Part shown: positions 1-8,489 of the stretch, in pieces
Position numbering within the stretch: the stretch's first letter is position 1
How the letters are laid out: each line of letters starts with the position of its first letter
Assembly: GCF_011046895.1 (NCBI RefSeq)
Contig: NZ_CP049249.1
Location: 186,001 to 250,000, forward strand
DNA length: 64,000 nucleotides
Source: Rhizobium rhizoryzae
GTDB lineage: Bacteria; Pseudomonadota; Alphaproteobacteria; Rhizobiales; Rhizobiaceae
Reading direction: 5' to 3'
The notes under the pieces: model-generated
The model's input: only the letters and a program-made list of their open reading frames with translations
The model's database searches: none
Told to the model about the DNA's origin: nothing
Translations under genes and position numbers: made by a program

Positions 1-664
1 CCTTGAGATCAATCCCTGCGACTTTGAGATAACTTTCGAGATGGCTGTCAAATCGGTGCGAACCAAAGGCTGTTGCAACATGCCGGGAGGTCAGGAAGGT
101 CTTCTCGTCCAGCGTCTCGCCGATGTCCGGGTTCGCGTCCCAGGCGATGCTGACGAAATGATCCTCGAACAGTGGGCTGCCGGGAAATGTCGGATCGATA
201 AAGTCGTCCGGCAAGATTCGAAAGTCGATATCGCCCTTCAGGAACAGTTCCTCGCTGTGATTGTCGATGGAGATCGAGCGAATGGTGATACCGGGGGCCA
301 GTAGACACAGTCGTTGGATGAGACGCGTGAGGAATACGACGGTGACGTAGTCAGAGCACAGGATCGAAAACTCTCGCACCTCCCTTGAAGGGTCGAAATC
401 AGCACGCATCTGGCTGAAGCTTCGTGCCTCCTGGATCAGTCCCTGAACCTTCAGGTAAAGTGTTTCGCCGAAAGCCGTCGGTACAAATCGGCGGCCCACC
501 TGAACGACGATAGGATCACCGAAGTGATCCCGAAGTCGGGCCAGTGCGCGGGACAAGGCAGGCTGTGTGAGATGCGTCTCGCGTGCTGCTGCCGAGACGG
601 ATCTCAGCCGCAGTATGGCTTCAAGCGCAACCACGAGGTTCAGATCAAGGCCTCCGAGACGCAT
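1..664 (-). CDS. LysR-family transcriptional regulator, NodD-like N-terminus (3' end outside window)
   Basis: The reading frame opens at an ATG at 664 and runs uninterrupted off the window edge, giving about 221 residues. It begins MRLGGLDLNLVVALEAIL and continues with a LysR winged helix (SVSAAARETHLTQPALSRAL, roughly residues 23-42), then the conserved FGDPIVV..GRRF segment. The rest is the start of the periplasmic-binding-protein-like effector domain. The opening resembles NodD/NocR-type LysR proteins, but that similarity does not identify a ligand. It lies 81 bp downstream of the IclR gene on the same strand, so it could be co-transcribed with it or have its own promoter in the gap. The target genes are not visible. 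Confidence 0.85.
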   Translation of the reverse strand, partial: MRLGGLDLNLVVALEAILRLRSVSAAARETHLTQPALSRALARLRDHFGDPIVVQVGRRFVPTAFGETLYLKVQGLIQEARSFSQMRADFDPSREVREFSILCSDYVTVVFLTRLIQRLCLLAPGITIRSISIDNHSEELFLKGDIDFRILPDDFIDPTFPGSPLFEDHFVSIAWDANPDIGETLDEKTFLTSRHVATAFGSHRFDSHLESYLKVAGIDLK

Positions 665-745
665 GTGTTTCCCCTGTCGAACTCGCCTGGTTGTGGCCGT
701 TTTCCAAACGCATGACAACCCGACATGGGACGTTTGAAGCCAGGC

Positions 746-1531
746 TTATGCTTCGAACCCGAGCGAGCGGGAGGCCTCGGAACTGGCATCCTTCAGAAGC
801 GCAATATATTCCGGCTTTCGATCTTCCTGGAAACGGAAGAGAGGAAACGAGATCGACATGGCCGCGATTGGTTTTCCAAGATGATTGAAGATCGGAACGG
901 CCATGCATCGCACGCCTGCTTCGCTTTCCTCTATCTCTTCGGCAAAGCCACGTTCACGTGTCTTCTTCAATTCTTCTGAGAAGCGACCGCGCTCGGTGAT
1001 CGTATTCGGTGCGAGAGGCGTGAACTCCATCTTGGCAAGGCGGTCGCTGATCTCTTCGTCATTGCGCCATGCAAGAAGCGCTTTGCCAAGTGATGTGCTA
1101 TGGAGCGGGTTGCGCAGACCAAGCGTCGATTTCATCGAAAGATTGAAGACGGAATCATATTTGTGAATGTAGACCACGCGCTGATCGCGATCATCCAGGA
1201 TGCCCAGGTTGACTGCCTCGCCTGTGGCGCGTGACAACCTCCCCATGGCGGTATCGGCCACTTTCAGCATATCCGCATGCTCGTTCAAGGAGCGCGCGCC
1301 AAGGCTGAACAGCTTGAGTGTCAGGCCGTATTTCTCCGTTTCCGGATCCTGTTCGACATAGCCGAGCTCCACCATTGTCTGCAGCAGGCGATGGGCCGTG
1401 GTCTTGGACGTCATCGCTTTTTGCGCCAGATCGGCAAGGCTCGCTCGCTTGTCTTCGACGAGCGCCTCCATCACCGCAAAGACCTTCAGCACGGCGGCAA
1501 CATTTTCGGTTTTGACTTGAAGATCGGACAT
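746..1531 (-). CDS. kdgR: IclR-family transcriptional regulator, KdgR-like
   Basis: A 261-residue protein with an N-terminal IclR winged helix (about residues 10-70, including MTSKTTAHRLLQTM) and a C-terminal IclR effector domain containing HSTSLGKALLAW and GVRCMAVPIFN. As I recall the enterobacterial KdgR sequence, similarity runs along the whole length (SVLKVF, LTLKLFSLGAR, NPLHSTS, SISFP..RF). In enterobacteria KdgR represses pectin catabolism and is released by 2-keto-3-deoxygluconate. It is transcribed divergently from a GH105/ABC-importer pectin locus, and two matching palindromes lie between them, which supports local control. The symbol is by similarity and context; effector identity is inference. 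Confidence 0.82.
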   Translation of the reverse strand: MSDLQVKTENVAAVLKVFAVMEALVEDKRASLADLAQKAMTSKTTAHRLLQTMVELGYVEQDPETEKYGLTLKLFSLGARSLNEHADMLKVADTAMGRLSRATGEAVNLGILDDRDQRVVYIHKYDSVFNLSMKSTLGLRNPLHSTSLGKALLAWRNDEEISDRLAKMEFTPLAPNTITERGRFSEELKKTRERGFAEEIEESEAGVRCMAVPIFNHLGKPIAAMSISFPLFRFQEDRKPEYIALLKDASSEASRSLGFEA

Positions 1532-1546
1532 GAGGCGCGTTTCACA

Positions 1547-1571
1547 AAATTTGGAATTGCATTCTGAAATT
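1547..1571. promoter_or_regulatory. Putative IclR/KdgR operator, site A
   Basis: A palindrome just upstream of the IclR start, centred at 1559: GAAT-TGC-ATTC with partly symmetric AT-rich arms. Aligned with the second palindrome at 1683-1705 it gives the consensus YGGAATNNNRTTCYG. Its place 16-40 bp before the regulator's start codon suits autoregulation. Assignment to this regulator is inference. Confidence 0.5.
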
Positions 1572-1682
1572 TAAAGCTCAGTCTGTCAACCGGCTGACGA
1601 GCAGGGTGTCTAGCAGAGCCTTCTTTCACAAGCCTAACCGAAAAAACAGGATTGAAAAGCGTTAAGGGATGTGATTTCTTAT

Positions 1683-1705
1683 TTTCCGGAATGATGTTCC
1701 GAAAA
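1683..1705. promoter_or_regulatory. Putative IclR/KdgR operator, site B
   Basis: A near-perfect palindrome centred at 1694: CGGAA-TGATG-TTCCG flanked by TTT and AAA. It shares YGGAATNNNRTTCYG with the site at 1547-1571. It lies 25 bp before the GH105 start at 1730, where a bound repressor would block transcription or early elongation. Confidence 0.55.
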
Positions 1706-1729
1706 TTTTTTTATGCGAGGAATTGTTGC

Positions 1730-2848
1730 ATGCACCCGCTGCTGAGGCAGAAACAGCATTTCATTCAGCGAGCGGAAGTATGCGCTCTCATCGAGCGTTT
1801 GACGCATAATCTCGTCAACATCGAAGACAGGACGGGCGAGTTCCTGCTGCGCCTTGAAGATGGCCGCGTGATCGACACGAAGGGTTGGGCAGGCTGGGAA
1901 TGGACGCACGGCATCGGTCTCTACGGGCTGTTGAAGTACTGGCAGCTTACCGGCAGCAAGCAGGCGATGGATACCATCACCGGTTGGTTTGATGCGCGGC
2001 TGGCAGAAGGGACGCCAACCAAAAACATCAACACTGTAGCGCCATTCCTGACGCTCGCTCACCTGATGGAACTTTCGCCGAACCCTCACTGGAAGCCCTA
2101 CCTGGAAACCTGGGCGGAGTGGGTGATGTACGAAATGCCGCGCACTCGTGAAGGCGGTTTGCAGCACATCGTCTACAACAACGTGAATGATCAGCAGATG
2201 TGGGACGACACGCTGATGATGAGCGTTCTGCCGCTCGCCAAGATCGGTCTCGTTCTCGACCGCCCGGAATTCGTAGAAGAGGCGAAGTATCAGTTTCTGA
2301 TCCATACGCAGTATCTCATGGATACGCAGACAGGCCTGTGGTTCCACGGATGGACGTTTGACGGCAATCACAATTTTGCCCGTGCTCGCTGGGCGCGCGG
2401 CAATAGCTGGATCACGATCGCAATTCCGGAATTCATCGAGATGCTGGATCTGCCGGAAGGCGATTTCCTGCGCAGGCATCTGCTTTCGGTTCTCGATCGG
2501 CAGGCTGCAGCGCTCAAGGCACATCAGCACGCTTCGGGTCTCTGGCATACCCTGATCGACGATCCGGGCAGCTATCTGGAGGCTTCCGCGACGGCAGGTT
2601 TCGCCTATGGCCTGATGAAGGGCGTTCGCAAGCGCTACCTGAGTCGCGATTATCTCGAAACGGCGGAACGGGCGATGCGCGGCGTTGTGGAGAAAATCAA
2701 TCCGGAAGGTGAGTTGACGCAGGTATCTTTTGGAACCGCCATGGGCAATGACCTCGATTTTTACCGCGAGATCAAGCTGACTTCGATGCCCTATGGACAG
2801 GCGATGGCCATGCTTTGCCTGACGGAACTTCTGAGAAGCCACATCTGA
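1730..2848 (+). CDS. GH105 unsaturated rhamnogalacturonyl/galacturonyl hydrolase (YteR/YesR-like)
   Basis: The enzyme would remove the 4,5-unsaturated galacturonate at the non-reducing end of lyase-generated pectin or rhamnogalacturonan oligomers. I chose the ATG at 1730: it has a GAGGA ribosome site just upstream and gives 372 residues, the usual length for this family; an upstream in-frame start at 1652 would run through the palindrome at 1683-1705. The chain has the alpha6/alpha6-barrel features of the family (WEWTHGIGLYGLLKYW near the N-terminus, the MWDDTLMMSVLPL stretch with candidate catalytic Asp159/Asp160, and RARWARGNSWI). There is no signal peptide, so it acts in the cytoplasm after uptake of oligomers by the ABC importer encoded next. 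Glycan specificity is not settled. Confidence 0.85.
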   Translation: MHPLLRQKQHFIQRAEVCALIERLTHNLVNIEDRTGEFLLRLEDGRVIDTKGWAGWEWTHGIGLYGLLKYWQLTGSKQAMDTITGWFDARLAEGTPTKNINTVAPFLTLAHLMELSPNPHWKPYLETWAEWVMYEMPRTREGGLQHIVYNNVNDQQMWDDTLMMSVLPLAKIGLVLDRPEFVEEAKYQFLIHTQYLMDTQTGLWFHGWTFDGNHNFARARWARGNSWITIAIPEFIEMLDLPEGDFLRRHLLSVLDRQAAALKAHQHASGLWHTLIDDPGSYLEASATAGFAYGLMKGVRKRYLSRDYLETAERAMRGVVEKINPEGELTQVSFGTAMGNDLDFYREIKLTSMPYGQAMAMLCLTELLRSHI

Positions 2849-2957
2849 CGTGAGAGAATACAGCGCATCCCCGGGAGAAGGGTGCGAACTGGTAAGCAAG
2901 GTGAACAAGCGGCAGAAGCCGCCGGATCGATAAATCCGAAATCTGGAGGAGGATGAC

Positions 2958-4238
2958 ATGATGGAATTAACACGTCGGCGGCTTTTGGGGGCTGTCGGGG
3001 CAGGCGTTGCGGCAAGTGCGCTTTCGGCCGTGCCTGCCAAGGCCGCAACCCGTATTCGCCACTACTGGTGGGGTAACCCGGAGCGTGACAAGCGCACGTT
3101 CGCTGTCATCGAAACCTTCCAGAAGGCGAATGCCGGTATCGAGGTGTCCGGCGAAACCATTGGTTGGGGCGACTACTGGACCAAGATGGCAACGCAGACC
3201 GCGGGCCGCAACATGGCGGACCTCGTTCAGATGGACTACCGCTATCTGTTCGAATATGTGCGCCGCGGCGCGCTGAAGCCGCTGGATGAATATGTCGGCA
3301 AGAGCCTGATGATCAAGGATTTCGATCAGGGGCCAATCGCCGGCGGCATGGTAGACGGCAAGCTCTATGCCCTGAATATCGGCTCCAACAGCCAGGTCAT
3401 CGTGCACAATACGCGCGTCTTCAAGGAAGCTGGCGTGGATGTGGATCTGATCAATTGGACCTGGGATGATTTTGCCAAGGCTTGCGAACAGATCACTGCG
3501 AAGAGCGGCGGCAAGGTGAAAGGTTCAGACGACCTTTCGCTGATGATCGAGGCGTTTGAATCCTGGGTTCGTCAGAACGGCCGCGAGTTCTACGGGGCTG
3601 ATGGCAAGGTTGCAGCCACTGTGGACGATGTTGCCAGCTACTGGCAGATGTGGGCGGACCTGCGCAAGAAGGATGTCGTGCGCTCCAAGGACAAGACTGT
3701 CATCCTGGACCCGCCGATCGCGGAATCCGGCGTGGCCGTTGGCGACACCGCCATGTCGCATTACTGGTCGAACCAGCTCGTCGGCATTCAGGCCGTTGCC
3801 AAGGACAAGATCGGTGCGGCCATGGTTCCGCACAAGAAGGGTGGCAAGCCCGGCCAGTTTATCAAGCCTTCCATGTTCATGTCGCTTTCTCGCGACACCA
3901 AGGATCCGGAAAGCGCGATCAAGTACATGAATGCCTGGGTCACGGATCCGGCCATCACCAAGATCCTCGGTCTCGAGCGCGGCATTCCAGCCTCCAAGGC
4001 GGTGCGTGATGCTCTGGCACCGGGCTTGAACGAAACCGAAAAGCTGTCGGTCGCCTATTTCGATGCGATCCAGAGCAAGGTCGGCGCGCTTCCACTCCCG
4101 GCGCCAAAGGGTGCGGGCGAAGTGCGTGATGCCTTCATGCGCATTGGCACCAGTGTCGTGCTTGATCGTGCCAAGGTGAAGGATGCGGCGGAACAGTTTA
4201 TCGCCGATGCGTCCGATATCGTGGAACGCGCCCAGTAA
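2958..4238 (+). CDS. Sugar ABC transporter substrate-binding protein with Tat-type signal
   Basis: A 426-residue family-1 extracellular solute-binding protein (MalE/TogB-like). The N-terminus MMELTRRRLLGAVG carries a twin-arginine motif (R6-R7-R8) and an Ala-rich stretch ending VPAKA, so export by Tat with cleavage near residue 30 is likely. Recognisable segments are HYWWGNPERDKRTF, WGDYWTKMATQ and AMSHYWSNQLVG. The start is preceded by a strong GGAGGAGG site. It is the first gene of the importer after GH105, and its 3' end is followed by a hairpin that should raise its mRNA level over the permeases. The substrate is probably a pectic oligomer, from context only. Confidence 0.88.
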   Translation: MMELTRRRLLGAVGAGVAASALSAVPAKAATRIRHYWWGNPERDKRTFAVIETFQKANAGIEVSGETIGWGDYWTKMATQTAGRNMADLVQMDYRYLFEYVRRGALKPLDEYVGKSLMIKDFDQGPIAGGMVDGKLYALNIGSNSQVIVHNTRVFKEAGVDVDLINWTWDDFAKACEQITAKSGGKVKGSDDLSLMIEAFESWVRQNGREFYGADGKVAATVDDVASYWQMWADLRKKDVVRSKDKTVILDPPIAESGVAVGDTAMSHYWSNQLVGIQAVAKDKIGAAMVPHKKGGKPGQFIKPSMFMSLSRDTKDPESAIKYMNAWVTDPAITKILGLERGIPASKAVRDALAPGLNETEKLSVAYFDAIQSKVGALPLPAPKGAGEVRDAFMRIGTSVVLDRAKVKDAAEQFIADASDIVERAQ

Positions 4239-4254
4239 AGGGTTTGACCTGCAA

Positions 4255-4282
4255 GAGCCCCGCAACAGGTGTCGCGGGGCTC
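4255..4282 (+). repeat. Intercistronic stem-loop after binding-protein gene
   Basis: A perfect 9-bp stem, GAGCCCCGC / GCGGGGCTC, with a 10-nt loop lies 16 nt after the binding-protein stop and 25 nt before the permease start. No T-run follows, so it is more likely an mRNA 3'-end stabiliser or attenuator than a full terminator. Confidence 0.7.
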
Positions 4283-4307
4283 AACCTCCCCACTGAAAGC
4301 AAGTTTC

Positions 4308-5201
4308 ATGAGACGTTTCATTGCGCGAAACGCGCCTGCCTATGCCTTTTTGACGCCTTGGCTGCTCGGCTTCTTCCTGCTGGCGCTCGGCCCTATCCTG
4401 GCATCGCTTTATCTTTCGTTCACGCGCTATGATATGGTGAACGCGCCCAGATGGGTTGGTCTCGCCAACTATGAATACATGTTCACGCGTGACCGGCGCT
4501 TCTGGAAGGCGTTGAACGTAACCTTTACCTATGTGGCGCTCGCTGTTCCGGCCCGTCTCATCATGGCGCTTGGTGTCGCCATGCTGCTGGATAAGGGGTT
4601 GCGCACAATCGGGCTCTACCGCGCCATCTTCTATCTGCCGTCGCTTCTGGGTGCCTCGATCGCGATTGCCATTCTCTGGCGCCAGCTGTTTGCCGCCGAC
4701 GGCGTGGTGAATGCTGTTCTTGGCTATTTCGGCATTCAGGGCGCTGCATGGATCACCAATCCCGATACGTCGCTCTATACGCTCGTGGTGTTGGCCATGT
4801 GGCAGTTCGGCTCGCCGATGCTGATCTTCCTCGCCGGTTTGCGCGGCATTCCGAAAGATTTGTATGAGGCCGCAGAGATCGATGGAACGCCCAAATGGCG
4901 GCAGTTCACCCGCATCACGCTGCCGCTTCTGGCACCTGTCATTTTCTTCAATCTCGTTCTGCAGACAATCGAGGCCTTCAAGACCTTTTCGAGCGCCTTC
5001 ATTATTTCGAACGGTACGGGCGCTCCGGCAGACAGTCTGCTGTTCTATACGGTCTACCTGTTCAATGAAGCCTTCAAGTTCTTCCGCATGGGCTATGCCT
5101 CGGCGCTGGCCTGGGTTCTGTTGATCATCATCGCGATCTTCACGGCCATTTCCTTCCTGACCTCGAAATACTGGGTGCATTATGAAAACGAGCGCGACTG
5201 A
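4308..5201 (+). CDS. Sugar ABC transporter permease (MalF/TogM type)
   Basis: About 297 residues with six predicted membrane helices and the permease EAA loop (YEAAEIDGTPKWRQFTRITLPLLAP). The start at 4308 (MRRFIARNAPAYAFLTPWL) is preferred because an upstream in-frame start at 4269 would fall inside the intercistronic hairpin. It pairs with the next permease to form the membrane channel. Typical family features include AYAFLTPWLLGFFLLALGP and a Pro-rich C-terminal helix bundle. Translation of the following gene starts before this one ends, a sign of coupling. Confidence 0.88.
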   Translation: MRRFIARNAPAYAFLTPWLLGFFLLALGPILASLYLSFTRYDMVNAPRWVGLANYEYMFTRDRRFWKALNVTFTYVALAVPARLIMALGVAMLLDKGLRTIGLYRAIFYLPSLLGASIAIAILWRQLFAADGVVNAVLGYFGIQGAAWITNPDTSLYTLVVLAMWQFGSPMLIFLAGLRGIPKDLYEAAEIDGTPKWRQFTRITLPLLAPVIFFNLVLQTIEAFKTFSSAFIISNGTGAPADSLLFYTVYLFNEAFKFFRMGYASALAWVLLIIIAIFTAISFLTSKYWVHYENERD

Positions 5202-6099
5202 CATGACCCTCGCGCACGAGATGGAGGAAGCCGCGCACGTGGCGCATGAGTTGCGCGTGAAGCGCGATCAGCGCGCCCGCATGGGGCGTCTGCTCAAGCA
5301 TCTCTTCCTGATCAGCGTCTCGATTGTGATGCTCTATCCGCTGCTCTGGCTGCTCGCCTCGTCGCTCAAGCCCGAGAATGATATCTTCGGCAGCCTTACG
5401 CTGTGGCCGACCGAATTCCAGTGGCACAACTATGTCGATGGCTGGCACGGCCTTCCGGTAAGCTTTACGACCTTCTACATCAACTCAACGATCGTGACGG
5501 TCCTGTCCGTCATCGGAAATCTGATTTCCTGCTCCTTTGCGGCCTACGCCTTTGCGCGCTTGCAGTTCACGGGACGCACGTTTCTGTTCGGCCTCATGAT
5601 GATGACGCTGATGATCCCCTATCACGTCGTTCTCATTCCGCAGTATGTGCAGTTCCTCCGTCTGGGTTGGGTTGATACCTATCTGCCGCTCGTCGTGCCG
5701 CGGTTTCTGGCCTCGGATGCGTTCTTCATCTTCCTGATGGTGCAGTTTTTTCGCCAGTTGCCGCGGGAACTGGATGAGGCGGCGATGATCGATGGCTGCT
5801 CTCCCTTCAAGATCTACTGGGCGATCATTCTGCCGCTTTCCCTTCCGGCACTGGGCACGGCGGCCATCTTCTCGCTGATATGGACCTGGGAGGATTTCCT
5901 GGCTCCGCTCATCTATCTCAACGACATCAAGAGCTACACCGTGCCTTTGGCGCTGCGCCTCTTCCTCGATCAGGAAGGCCAGTCATCCTACGGGCAGATG
6001 TTTGCAATGTCTGTTCTCTCCCTGGTTCCGGTGGTGATTGCCTTCATCATGTTCCAGAAGCTGATTGTTCGTGGCATCGCCACCTCCGGAATGAAGTAA
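5182..6099 (+). CDS. Sugar ABC transporter permease (MalG/TogN type)
   Basis: 305 residues with a hydrophilic N-terminal tail of about 35 residues, then six helices; the EAA loop reads LDEAAMIDGCSPFKIYWAIILPLSLPAL. It overlaps the previous permease by 20 bp; an alternative ATG at 5203 would remove the overlap. It is the second channel subunit of the importer encoded at 2958-7195. Segments such as LYPLLWLLASSLKPENDIF and SFAAYAFARLQFTG are typical of MalG-type subunits of oligosaccharide importers. Confidence 0.88.
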   Translation: MKTSATDMTLAHEMEEAAHVAHELRVKRDQRARMGRLLKHLFLISVSIVMLYPLLWLLASSLKPENDIFGSLTLWPTEFQWHNYVDGWHGLPVSFTTFYINSTIVTVLSVIGNLISCSFAAYAFARLQFTGRTFLFGLMMMTLMIPYHVVLIPQYVQFLRLGWVDTYLPLVVPRFLASDAFFIFLMVQFFRQLPRELDEAAMIDGCSPFKIYWAIILPLSLPALGTAAIFSLIWTWEDFLAPLIYLNDIKSYTVPLALRLFLDQEGQSSYGQMFAMSVLSLVPVVIAFIMFQKLIVRGIATSGMK

Positions 6100-6112
6100 G
6101 GAATGGCTTGAA

Positions 6113-7195
6113 ATGGCTGGATTGACACTTCGTAATGTCGGCAAGCGCTACGGTGCGTTGTCGATCATCCAGGGCCTGAACCTGGATATTCATGATGGCG
6201 AGTTTCTGGTGCTGGTTGGGCCATCCGGCTGCGGAAAGTCGACACTTCTTCGCATGATTGCCGGGCTGGAGGACATCAGCGAGGGCACGGTCGCGATCGG
6301 CAACAAGATCGTGAACGATCTGCCTGCGTCCAAGCGCGAGCTTTCGATGGTATTCCAGTCATACGCACTCTATCCGCACATGAGCGTGGCCAAGAACCTC
6401 GCTTTCGGCCTGCAGAACTTCAAGATGCCGAAGGCTGAGGTGGATCGGCGTGTTGCCGAAGCCGCACGTATTCTGCAGATCGAAAAGCTCATGGATCGCA
6501 AGCCGCGCCAGCTTTCCGGTGGTCAGAAGCAGCGCGTTGCAATCGGCCGCGCTATCGTGCGCGAACCGAAGTTGTTCCTGTTCGATGAGCCGCTGTCAAA
6601 TCTCGATGCGGAGCTGCGCGTTCAAATGCGCGCCGAGCTTGCCTCTCTCTACACGCGTCTCGGCACAACGATGATCTATGTGACGCACGATCAGGTGGAA
6701 GCCATGACCATGGCCAGCCGTATCGTGGTGCTGCGCGGCGGCAAGATAGAGCAGGTAGGCACGCCGCAGGAGCTTTACGAAAAGCCGCAGAACCTTTTCG
6801 TCGCGGGCTTCATTGGCTCCCCGAAGATTAACATGCTGAAGGCCAAGGTTTCCGATAATCAGGCTGTCGTGGATGGCCTTCCCGCCTTTGCGCTGCCAGC
6901 CCTTGGCACGACCGATCAGGAACTGACGCTGTGTGTGCGCCCGGGAAGTGTCCGCATCGGATCAGGCAAAGTCACCGCCGAGGGAACTGTGAAGCTGGTG
7001 GAATATCTCGGCAACGAAACGCTCATGCACGTAACGCTCTCTTCGGGTCAGGTATTGCTGGTCAGCGACAATGGCAAGGTCGGCTATCGTACCGGAGACC
7101 CTGTCACGATTGGCTTTGACCCATTCGACCTGCATTACTTCGATGCGGCGGGGCAACGCGTCGAACCCACAGAGAATGAAGGCAGAATCCAGTGA
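6113..7195 (+). CDS. Sugar ABC transporter ATPase (UgpC/MsmK type)
   Basis: 360 residues. Walker A GPSGCGKST is at residues 36-44, the signature LSGGQ at 134-138 and Walker B FLFDE ends at E159, followed by SNLD and the switch His in YVTHDQ. A C-terminal TOBE/OB-fold regulatory extension (about residues 235-350) places it in the MalK/UgpC group. It energises the importer formed with the two upstream permeases. Its stop overlaps the GTG start of the first oxidoreductase gene (GTGA), tying the importer and catabolic genes into one transcript. Confidence 0.92.
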   Translation: MAGLTLRNVGKRYGALSIIQGLNLDIHDGEFLVLVGPSGCGKSTLLRMIAGLEDISEGTVAIGNKIVNDLPASKRELSMVFQSYALYPHMSVAKNLAFGLQNFKMPKAEVDRRVAEAARILQIEKLMDRKPRQLSGGQKQRVAIGRAIVREPKLFLFDEPLSNLDAELRVQMRAELASLYTRLGTTMIYVTHDQVEAMTMASRIVVLRGGKIEQVGTPQELYEKPQNLFVAGFIGSPKINMLKAKVSDNQAVVDGLPAFALPALGTTDQELTLCVRPGSVRIGSGKVTAEGTVKLVEYLGNETLMHVTLSSGQVLLVSDNGKVGYRTGDPVTIGFDPFDLHYFDAAGQRVEPTENEGRIQ

Positions 7196-8487
7196 AAATC
7201 GCTATCGTAGGATGCGGATCTCGGCACAAGATGTTCCGGGATTCCGTGATCGAGGACTACTCCGATAAACATGAAATCGTGGCTTTGTGCGATAGCAATC
7301 CGCATCGGCTGAGCGAAGCAGCCCAAGCCGCATCGGTTCCCGGCACCAACGGTGTGGCAACCTATCTGGCTGATGATTTCAACCGTCTGATTGCCGAGCA
7401 GAGGCCGGACACGGTCGTGGTCGCAACGCCTGATTTCCTGCATTCGGATTACATCGTTCGGGCCTTCGAAGCTGGTTGCGATGTCATCTGCGAGAAGCCG
7501 CTCACCATCGATCTCTCACGCCTGAAGATGATCATCGATGCGCAGAAACGCACCGGTCGTCAGGTCAAGGTCACCTTCAATTATCGTTACTCTCCAGCCC
7601 GTACGCAGATCCGCGAGTTGATCGCTTCCGGCGCGATTGGCACCGTGACGGCCGTAGACTTCCGCTGGCATCTGGATCGCGTCCATGGTGCGGATTATTT
7701 CAGACGCTGGCACCGCCAGAAGGAGAACTCAGGCGGGCTTCTGGTTCACAAGTCCACGCACCATTTCGATCTGTTGAACTGGTGGCTGGGCACTGTTCCG
7801 ACCCAAGTGTTCGCTTCAGGAAAGCGCGTCTTTTATCGTCCGGAGACAGCTATCGAATTTGGTCTTGAGGATCGCGGTCGTCGCTGTGCCGACTGTCCTG
7901 TCGCGCACAAGTGCGATTTTGAGCTGAATATGGCGGAAGACCCAGCACTCAAAAGCCTCTATTTGGATGCGGAAGCTGCCGATGGCTACTACCGCGACCT
8001 CTGTGTGTTCGACAAGGAAATCGGTATCGAGGATACGATGCAGGCGCATATCCGCTACGCATCCGGTGTTACGGCGAATTACACGCTGACCGCCTATTCG
8101 CCGTGGGAAGGTCTGGAGATCAAGTTCCAAGGCACCAAGGGCGACATCACTCATCGCCACGTCGAAGTACATGGAGTCTTCGGGGGTGAGCGCGCGCATG
8201 CTGACGAGGATGCGATCACCACGGAGCTTCATCTGGCGGGTGAGCAGCCCCGGATGCTGGAGGTGCCAAAGGCCAAGGGGCATCACGGCGGAGCTGATCC
8301 GGTGATGCTCGGCTATATCTTCGATCCTGAAGGCATGGAGCCGGACCGTTTCAATCGTGCATCCGATCATGTTGCAGGTGCCTGGTCCATCCTGACCGGC
8401 ATAGCGGCAAATGCGTCGATCGAAACGGGTTCGGTCGTCGAAATCCAAGCCATGCTGCGCGCACGCGGCATTCAACTGGAGCGATAG
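7192..8487 (+). CDS. Gfo/Idh/MocA-family oxidoreductase with Cys-rich insert (YteT-like)
   Basis: A 431-residue NAD(P)-dependent sugar dehydrogenase-like protein beginning at GTG 7192. The Rossmann motif GCGSRHKM is near residue 6 and the family signature CEKPLTID near residue 100, with catalytic-type Lys. Between the nucleotide and substrate domains is a Cys cluster, CADCPVAHKC followed about 29 residues later by another Cys, a possible metal site. At this length it resembles YteT of the Bacillus rhamnogalacturonan operon, which also lies near a GH105 gene; that comparison is from memory. The substrate is probably a sugar released from pectic oligomers, but the reaction is not known. Confidence 0.8.
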   Translation: MKIAIVGCGSRHKMFRDSVIEDYSDKHEIVALCDSNPHRLSEAAQAASVPGTNGVATYLADDFNRLIAEQRPDTVVVATPDFLHSDYIVRAFEAGCDVICEKPLTIDLSRLKMIIDAQKRTGRQVKVTFNYRYSPARTQIRELIASGAIGTVTAVDFRWHLDRVHGADYFRRWHRQKENSGGLLVHKSTHHFDLLNWWLGTVPTQVFASGKRVFYRPETAIEFGLEDRGRRCADCPVAHKCDFELNMAEDPALKSLYLDAEAADGYYRDLCVFDKEIGIEDTMQAHIRYASGVTANYTLTAYSPWEGLEIKFQGTKGDITHRHVEVHGVFGGERAHADEDAITTELHLAGEQPRMLEVPKAKGHHGGADPVMLGYIFDPEGMEPDRFNRASDHVAGAWSILTGIAANASIETGSVVEIQAMLRARGIQLER

Positions 8488-8489
8488 CG

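Noticed and set aside
1679..3040. Long (453-residue) open frame opposite GH105
   Set aside because: It is antisense to a well-supported hydrolase gene, has no motif, and is expected from the codon bias of GC-rich DNA.
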